Assembly (NCBI RefSeq): GCF_040054535.1
Contig: NC_090784.1
Coordinates: 2,165,001 to 2,229,000, forward strand
Length of the DNA: 64,000 nucleotides
Source of the DNA: Antennarius striatus
Lineage: Eukaryota; Chordata; Actinopteri; Lophiiformes; Antennariidae
Direction of reading: 5' to 3'
The position numbers and the translations under genes were made by a program. The notes below the pieces were generated by a model that worked only from the letters and a program-made list of their open reading frames with translations, was not told the DNA's origin and ran no database searches. Positions 58,085 to 64,000 of this stretch are shown piece by piece (the first letter of the stretch is position 1; each line of letters starts with the position of its first letter).

Positions 58085-60343
58085 CAAGAGGTTTTAAATT
58101 CCGTTGACAGTCAACTAAATGAGAATGTGTTTTTATCCCAAAATTTTACAATCGAAGAATTCAACAAGTGTTTAAAAACTCTTAAGAGAGGGAGGTCCCC
58201 AGGACAGGACGGACTTCCCTTTGAATTTTATTAGAATTTTTGGGACTTTCTAGCACCTGACTTACTGACTGTTTTTATGGAATTTGAGAAGCTAGACCAA
58301 CTGCCAGATAGTTTTAGGATAGGGATAGTGACTCCACTATACAAGACCAAAGACAAGAGTGACTTACGGAATTGGAGACCTATCACGCTTTTAAATTTTG
58401 ACTGTAAATTTTTTAGTAAAATTTTAGCCAATCGAGTGACTATGGTTTTAGGGGACCTGATTCACCCGAATCAAGCCTGTGCCATCCCGGGGAGGAAGAT
58501 CACCGACAGCCTCATACTGATCCGAGACACCATCTGTTTGGCGAGAGACGAAAACACTCGGCTAATAGTGCTAAATTTAGATTTTGAAAAAGCCTTTGAT
58601 CGAGTCTCGCACCAGTACCTGTTCCAGGTACTGCAAAAAATAGGGTTTCGAGAGAGGTTTATAGCTTGGGTGGGATTGCTGTATAGAGGGATCATCAGCA
58701 AATTCCTGGCTAACGGGCATCTGACAAAAGCAGTAGAAATCAACTGCGGTGTCCGTCAGGGCTGCCCGTTATCTCCCCTCCTGTACGCGATTTGTATCGA
58801 GCCTTTGGCACAGATCTTGAGAAGGGACCAATGAATCCACTGTGTTTTTGTACCAGGGTCTGGGGTACTGACCAACAAATGCGTTTTATACATGGACGAC
58901 ATGAACATTTTATGTACGGACCTTTTATCAGTCAACCGGACCCTGGACTTGACAGACTGGTTTGGACAGGCCTCTGGGTCCAAACTAAACCAGGACAAGA
59001 CCCACGCCCAATTTTATGGACCATGGACAGCTACTGAAATGACAGGACTGCCCCTGACTGTGACCCAGACTGACCAAAAAATTCTGGGGGTTATATTTGA
59101 TAAGAAAGAGGGAGGGAGAATGAATTGGCTGGACAGCTTAGGGAAAGTTAGGCAAAGGCTAGGGTACTGGGTACTGAGGGAACTGACAATGGAGGGGAAG
59201 GTTTTAATCATTAAAGCAGTGATTTTACCTTTGCTTTCATTGATCAGTTCTGTTTTTTCCCTCCCAGGAGAATTATTTTAGCCCTGGAACGAGCCATTTT
59301 TAACTTTCCATGGGGTTTGAAGTGGGAGCGCCTGAGGAGAGATGTTCTAAAGGAGAAAGGAGGCAAAGGCGTCCCAGACCTCTTTGTCTTTTTAATGTCA
59401 CTGTACACAGCCACGCACATCAAAATAGTGACAACCCCATCCAGAAACCCAAAAACGGCATGTCACGTTTCTGGATTTGGTCCTACCTTGGCTTAAAATT
59501 TTAACAATTAGTCTTAAATTCCCAGTGTCTTTTAACCTGCCACCGGCCTATGCTTTTATTCAGACCTTTTTAAAGCATTTTAACCTGGAGCAGGAGGAGT
59601 TTCAAATTTTAACCAACCATTGTTCTTTTATGCGTTGTACAGGAGCGGGAACCAGTGAGTCCAGTGCGCGGGCTTGCACTCGACGAGCCCTCCACGGTTT
59701 GGAGAACCATCCTGCTCTCCCAAACACACTCCGGGACCTGTCTTGGATGGTGGCACATGAGATCCTCCCAGTCAGGTCGGTCATGCACTCCCGGGGAATG
59801 TCGACGCTGTCGACCTGCCCTCGACCTGATTGTGGCACACCGGAGTCGGTGAGGCATCTGCTCTGGGAGTGCAGTGCTGCTGTGGACCTGTGGGAAATGG
59901 CCGGCTCCTCAGATTTCCCGTACTTGCCAGCAAAGGAAGTCCTCACAGCACAACTGGTGCTCTACGGGGCCAGCCAAAGGCCTCTACCCAAAAAGGACTG
60001 GGAGAAACAGTGGCTGGCCATCAACGCCCTGAAAGACGCCTTGTGGACCTCCAGAAATTTGCTGGCAAGAAAGCCCATGCAGAGCCCCCCCCCCCCCCCC
60101 CCCCATGGCTGTGATCCAAATGACTGCCGTAACCGCCAAGGCGGCCAGAGATCGCCCAAGGATGCAGCCACAAAGAAGAATCGCCTCTGTGCCCACTCGG
60201 AGGGAGGAGCCAGACCCACAACGCTGAAAAGGACACAGCAGCAGTGGCCTGGCTCTCCGGGAGAGGCAGGTGGGAAGGAGCACCAGGGCGGGGATCTCTG
60301 CCGAGTGACTGGACAGGACCCCCGAGAGACCTACTGTTTGTAA
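58085..60343 (+). pseudogene. Tx1/L1-clade reverse transcriptase and C-terminal domain
   Basis: The first frame (58085-59281) is broken by TAG at 58232, TGA at 58832 and TAG at 59279. It carries SPGQDGLPFEFY, WRPITLLNFDCKFFSKILAN, NLDFEKAFDRVSH, VRQGCPLSPLLYAI and the catalytic YMDDMNIL (about 58889-58912). After a shift, 59278-59440 reads on with FPWGLKWERLRRDVLKEKGG. Another frame (59477-60343) holds the C-terminal region with CPRPDCGTPESVRHLLWEC (about 59814-59870), the cysteine/histidine motif of L1-clade proteins. A 20-C run (60085-60104) sits in its last part. The endonuclease that should precede the RT is absent. Best match by recognition is the Tx1 group. Confidence 0.82.
60085..60104. 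repeat. Poly-C run of 20
   Basis: Twenty consecutive C bases inside the coding part of the Tx1-type LINE remnant. They read as a run of prolines. Confidence 0.97.
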
Positions 60344-60519
60344 TGTTTTTACCGGTGACTGTTTTTATCTGTATTCTTTTATATCTGATAATATTTATTG
60401 TCTTGTATAGATACATTTATATGCTTTTAAAAGTTGTGGATGGAAAAAGTTATTGAAAACTGAAATGTGACAAATGAATCAAGTGTCAATAAACGTTTTC
60501 AAAACAAAAAAATAAAGAT

Positions 60520-60844
60520 ATGACTATTATGTTGGTAAAGATTAATTTGACTTTGACTGATTTGCTGCTTAAGCAGATCAGAAAACAATGTCGTAGGTGT
60601 CAGCTAATCCCATAAGAGGACTCTTCACAGAATACTGGTATGTTTGAAATTAAATGTGCTGCTATTTTTATGAAGCGGTATGTTGTCAAATCTGACATAT
60701 TTGTCTTTAATTTTTTTTAATGTGTATAATGTAGATAATAGTATTTTGGAGAAAAATCTGGCCTTTTGGTTCTTCCTAGTCCTTCAATCAGTGGTCGGAT
60801 TAGAACATTTGTTGTTGACATTTGTGGGTCACCCAAAATATACT
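60520..60844. other. AT-rich spacer between LINE and LTR element
   Basis: No gene or repeat recognised. The U2 sequence does not resume here after the LINE end. Confidence 0.5.
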
Positions 60845-61457
60845 TGTCACAGTCTTCGCCTCTCATTCCCCTCCTGTCACACCCCTGCAGTATTTTTCCA
60901 CTCTCCCTCACTCTGCTCCACTCTACCTGCCGGCCACGCCTACTGCTTCAGCCCATGCTGCTCACCTGCTTCTGATCACTGCAATCAAGCCTGCATTTAG
61001 TCTCTCCAGCACCTTCACTCCATGCCAGATTGTTCTTCAGCATCATGCGAGACTTTCCAGCGTTTTTTCCCTGTCTGATTTTCCGGTATCGACTCTGCCT
61101 GTCCCTGACCTGCCATCCTCGTCTGCCTCCCGGTAAACTCACCTGCCTTCTGTCCCTGACCTCGTGCTTCGCCTCAGCACCTCTGGTATCTGCCTGCTCG
61201 TTTGGTTTCGACTCCTCCACCTGGCCTCGTCTCTTCTCCTGCCTGTTCCTAAACGGTACCTCTGCCTTCACGGACTGTTCACCATGCTTCGACCTCCCTG
61301 CCTGCCCCGACCTCTCTTCGGCTCACTCTTCGTCGGCCTCACAGTTCGTGCTGCCTGCTCTCTAGAACTCAGGGCGTCCTGCCTCGGCTGAAGTAAGCTA
61401 CATCTTATCTCCTCTACAAAAGAGTACTGCATTTGGGTCCAAACAACACCTGTTACA
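60845..61457 (+). repeat. Putative 5' LTR
   Basis: TGTCACAG to CTGTTACA gives the usual TG...CA ends over 613 bp. The region is CT-rich and non-coding. The gag ATG follows only 17 bases later, leaving hardly room for a standard tRNA primer-binding site. The limits cannot be proved without the 3' LTR. Confidence 0.55.
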
Positions 61458-61474
61458 GTACAATCTGGCCAGAA

Positions 61475-62473
61475 ATGGACCCAGCAGACCCCACATCCCC
61501 CCAGTCTCGCCTAGCCCTCGTGGAGGCAATGCTTCAGCAGCATGAGTCTCTGTTAGCCTCCAACGCGGCAGAGGCTCGTCAGTCTGCATCATCCCTGGAA
61601 AGAGCGCTAACCTCGCTAGCTGCCCAGGTACAGCAGATGGCAGCTTCCATGGCGCAACACGCTGCTTCGGTCCCAGTTCCGGCCCCTCCTGCTCCCACCC
61701 CTGGGCCAGCATCAAGCTCCACATCTGAGCCCCCTGTGGGGGCGCCAGAGCGCTACGATGGGGATCCTGAGGGTTGCAATCCCTTTTTGACGAACTGCTC
61801 AATCCTGTTTGCCCTGCAACCCCATACCTTCGCCACAGAGGGGGCCAGAGTCGCCTTCGCCATCAATCACCTCACTGGTAGAGCACGTCTGTGGGGGACG
61901 GCGGAGTGGGAGAGAGGCACGCCTGCCTGCGCCACATTCCAAGCCTTCGGTGAGGAGCTTCGCAAGGTGTTCGGACCCGTTTCCCTGGGTCCTGATGCAG
62001 CAGGGGGACTCATGAGTCAGAGGCAGGGAGATCGGACAGTTTCGGACTATGCCATAGACTTCAGAACTCGGGCTCGTCTCAGCGATTGGAATGCTGCTGC
62101 CCGATGTGACGCCTTCCTAAATGGGCTGGCTCCTTACGTAAAGGATGAGCTGGTTCCGTTCGACCTTCCCAATTCCCTGGACGGTCTCATTGAGCTGACT
62201 ACGAGGCTGGACAGGCGGATACAGACGAGGAGGAAGGAACAACGCCGTGAGAGAGGTGATCCCCGGCGTTCTGCTCGTTCACATAGGGTCCCAGTCATTC
62301 CTGTTCCCTCTTCTGAACCTATGCACGGGGGGGTGGAACCCATGCAGGTGGGGCGAACCAGCCTTACACCAGAGGAACGAGAACGACGACGCCGGGAAAA
62401 TCTCTGCCTCTACTGTGGCCAAGCCGGCCATTTTGTCTCCCGGTGTCCAGTAAAAGGGAGGGCTCAGCAGTAG
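61475..62473 (+). CDS. gag: Ty3/Gypsy Gag
   Basis: A fully open frame of 332 codons starts MDPADPTSPQSRLALVEAML. The ATG at 61475 is preferred over a farther upstream one at 61433, which lies within the LTR. The first 100 residues hold a coiled-coil-like stretch and a Pro/Ala-rich linker. The capsid-like core contains ARLWGTAEWERG and SDYAIDFRTRARLSDWN. The end has one CCHC knuckle, CLYCGQAGHFVSRC (about 62405-62446). Gag packages the element RNA into particles. It ends inside the start of the pro frame, which lies one base back (-1). Confidence 0.88.
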   Translation: MDPADPTSPQSRLALVEAMLQQHESLLASNAAEARQSASSLERALTSLAAQVQQMAASMAQHAASVPVPAPPAPTPGPASSSTSEPPVGAPERYDGDPEGCNPFLTNCSILFALQPHTFATEGARVAFAINHLTGRARLWGTAEWERGTPACATFQAFGEELRKVFGPVSLGPDAAGGLMSQRQGDRTVSDYAIDFRTRARLSDWNAAARCDAFLNGLAPYVKDELVPFDLPNSLDGLIELTTRLDRRIQTRRKEQRRERGDPRRSARSHRVPVIPVPSSEPMHGGVEPMQVGRTSLTPEERERRRRENLCLYCGQAGHFVSRCPVKGRAQQ

Positions 62474-64000
62474 AAGGGGGCATTTTGCTGAGCCGGTCCC
62501 AGAACTCAGCCCCTAGCCCACGGCCTCTGTTTCATGCCCAGCTCCTGTTGGTAGGGGGGTCCCACACCCTCGCCACCTTCATCGACTCGGGGGCAGACGT
62601 CAACCTGATGGATGAGGACCTCGCCCGTCAACTGGACATCAGTCGAGATCCTCTCCCTCGCCCCATGCCAGCCAGCGCTCTGGACGGTCATCTCCTGGGA
62701 ACTGTAACCCATCAGACTGCCCCCATCTCTATGCTCCTGTCTGGCACACAGCGTGAAACCATCCGGTTTCATATCCTGAGGTCTCCCAATCTTCCCCTCA
62801 TCCTCGACTACCCTTGACTTCGACGCCACAACCCCCATATAGACTAGTCCACGGGGTCCATCCTGGGATGGAGTCCCTCCTGTCAGCAGATCTGCCTCAG
62901 ACCTGTGGGGGCCCCCACGCCGTCTGCCAGCCCCTGTTCCATTCCTGATCTCTCCATGGTGCCTTCTGACTATCACGACTTCCGGGAGGTGTTCAGTAAG
63001 GCGAGGGCCACCTCTCTAGCTCCTCATCGGCCCTACGACTGCGCCATCGAGGGCCGTCTCTACTCGCTGTCCGCACCTGAAAGGGAGGCCATGGAGACCT
63101 ACATCAGCGATGCCCTGGCCGCCGGAATCATTCGACCCTCCTCGTCACCTGCTGGAGCGGGGTTTTTCTTCGTCGACAAGAAGGATGGGTCTCTGAGGCC
63201 GTGCATCGACTACCGAGGTCTGAATGACATCACTGTGAAGAACCGCTATCCTCTCCCCCTCATCGCCTCAGCTTTTGAGCTGCTCCAAGGGGCCACCGTG
63301 TACACCAAGCTGGATCTCCGCAACGCCTACCATCTGGTGCGGATCCGAGAGGGAGATGAGTGGAAGACGGCCTTTAACACCCCTACAGGACACTACGAAT
63401 ATCTGGTGATGCCGTTTGGGCTCACCAATGCCCCGGCTGTGTTCCAAAACCTCATCAATGATGTGCTGAGAGACATGCTAAACAAGTTTGTGTTTGGCTA
63501 TCTAGATGATATCCTGATCTTCTCCCGGTCCAAGCAGGAACATATCCTCCATGTCCAGACGGTGCTGCAGCGCCTGCTAGAGAACTCCCTGTTTGTCAAG
63601 GCCGAAAAGTGTGAGTTCCATGCCTCCTCTTTCTCCTTCTTAGGTTACATCATTGGCCGGGACCGCATGGAGATGGACCCCGCAAAGGTCTCAGCTGTCG
63701 CCTCCTGGCCTGTCCCTGACTCTCGCAAACAGCTGCAACGCTTTTTGGGGTTCGCCAACTTCTACAGGAGGTTTATCCGGGGCTACAGCACGGTGGCAGC
63801 ACCTCTCACCGCCCTCACCTCCTCCAAGGTCCCTTTCCACTGGACTTCGGCCGCCAAGGAGGCATTCCAGCTCCTGAAAGGGCGTTTCACCTCGGCCCCC
63901 ATTCTCCTGATCCCTGACCCTGAGAGACAATTCGTTGTGGAAGTCGACGCCTCTGATGTGGGGGTAGGGGCCGTTCTCTCTCAGCGTTCTGCCAAGGATC
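62443..64000 (+). pseudogene. pol: Ty3/Gypsy protease-reverse transcriptase, two stops, partial
   Basis: The frame is -1 to gag and overlaps its last 31 bases, the usual arrangement for a frameshifted Pol. The protease has the active-site FIDSGAD (about 62578-62600). In-frame TGA at 62815 and TAG at 62845 interrupt the link between protease and RT. From 62848 the frame is open to the window end. The RT has PCIDYRGLN (about 63200), [17 protein letters not shown], the catalytic YLDD (about 63499-63510) and a LGYII motif (about 63640). The RNase H start reads [17 protein letters not shown] near 63940. Between RT start and family pattern a short loss near 63050 seems likely. Confidence 0.88.

Larger units (their letters stand above)
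60845..64000 (+). mobile_element. Ty3/Gypsy LTR retrotransposon, cut by window end
   Basis: Order of parts is 5' LTR, gag with a zinc knuckle, aspartic protease, RT and start of RNase H, all on the plus strand. RT follows protease directly, and the RT type is that of Ty3/Gypsy. Integrase, RNase H end and 3' LTR lie beyond 64000. No envelope frame can be judged. Gag is undamaged; pol has two stops. Confidence 0.92.

Noticed and set aside
61030..61365. Cys/Leu/Pro-rich frame within the putative LTR
   Set aside because: CT-rich non-coding LTR sequence gives open frames by composition; no homology.

Overview
This window is chromosomal DNA of a bony fish. It holds only two recognisable host genes, melanocortin receptor 5 (MC5R, plus strand, four coding exons, 22604-32074) and melanocortin receptor 2 (MC2R, the ACTH receptor, minus strand, two coding exons, 34816-37495). 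They lie tail to tail. MC2R and MC5R are neighbours in vertebrates generally. Introns in their coding regions, including one after the Arg of the DRY motif, are a structure described in pufferfish, so a percomorph-type teleost is likely. The fish-typical repeats (Rex3, RTE, Penelope, Tc1, Tx1-like LINE, Ty3/Gypsy) agree. The exact species cannot be told from the sequence.

Layout. 1-22600: no host gene recognised. It holds long microsatellites (GT, TC, GATA, ATC), a Tigger/pogo-like nonautonomous transposon (500-1236), decayed Tc1 elements (5639-6543, 10735-11445), LINE fragments, a truncated Penelope-like element with a GIY-YIG nuclease domain (9224-10050), a dispersed repeat with nuclear-receptor half-sites (11660-11900), and an odd array of a CTAACTAGGTTTTGAA-like unit ending in a retroelement-like tail (12060-12905). 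22604-37495: the two receptor genes. Their introns hold an RTE fragment, a second copy of the half-site repeat, a short inverted-repeat transposon and a THAP-coding transposon with TTAA-type ends. 37500-48480: no host gene recognised. It has a second CTAACTAGG array (39658-40062), LINE tails, a SINE and a second THAP-element copy.

48480-60520: a nest of retroelements. The host element is a Tx1/L1-clade LINE whose 5' end is the first ~25 nt of U2 snRNA (a Keno-type arrangement). A full-length RTE LINE is inserted in its leader, bounded by an exact 18-bp target duplication. Further in come a (TCTA)n array, a Rex3 LINE lacking its RT core, and a 5'-truncated second RTE copy, followed by the Tx1-type RT and C-terminal domain. 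60845-64000: the 5' LTR, gag and first part of pol of a Ty3/Gypsy retrotransposon that runs off the window; gag is open and pol has two stops.

MC2R and MC5R are class A GPCRs that couple to Gs and raise cAMP. MC2R answers only ACTH and needs the accessory protein MRAP; MC5R binds alpha-MSH and ACTH. Everything else that codes is selfish DNA, nearly all of it broken.
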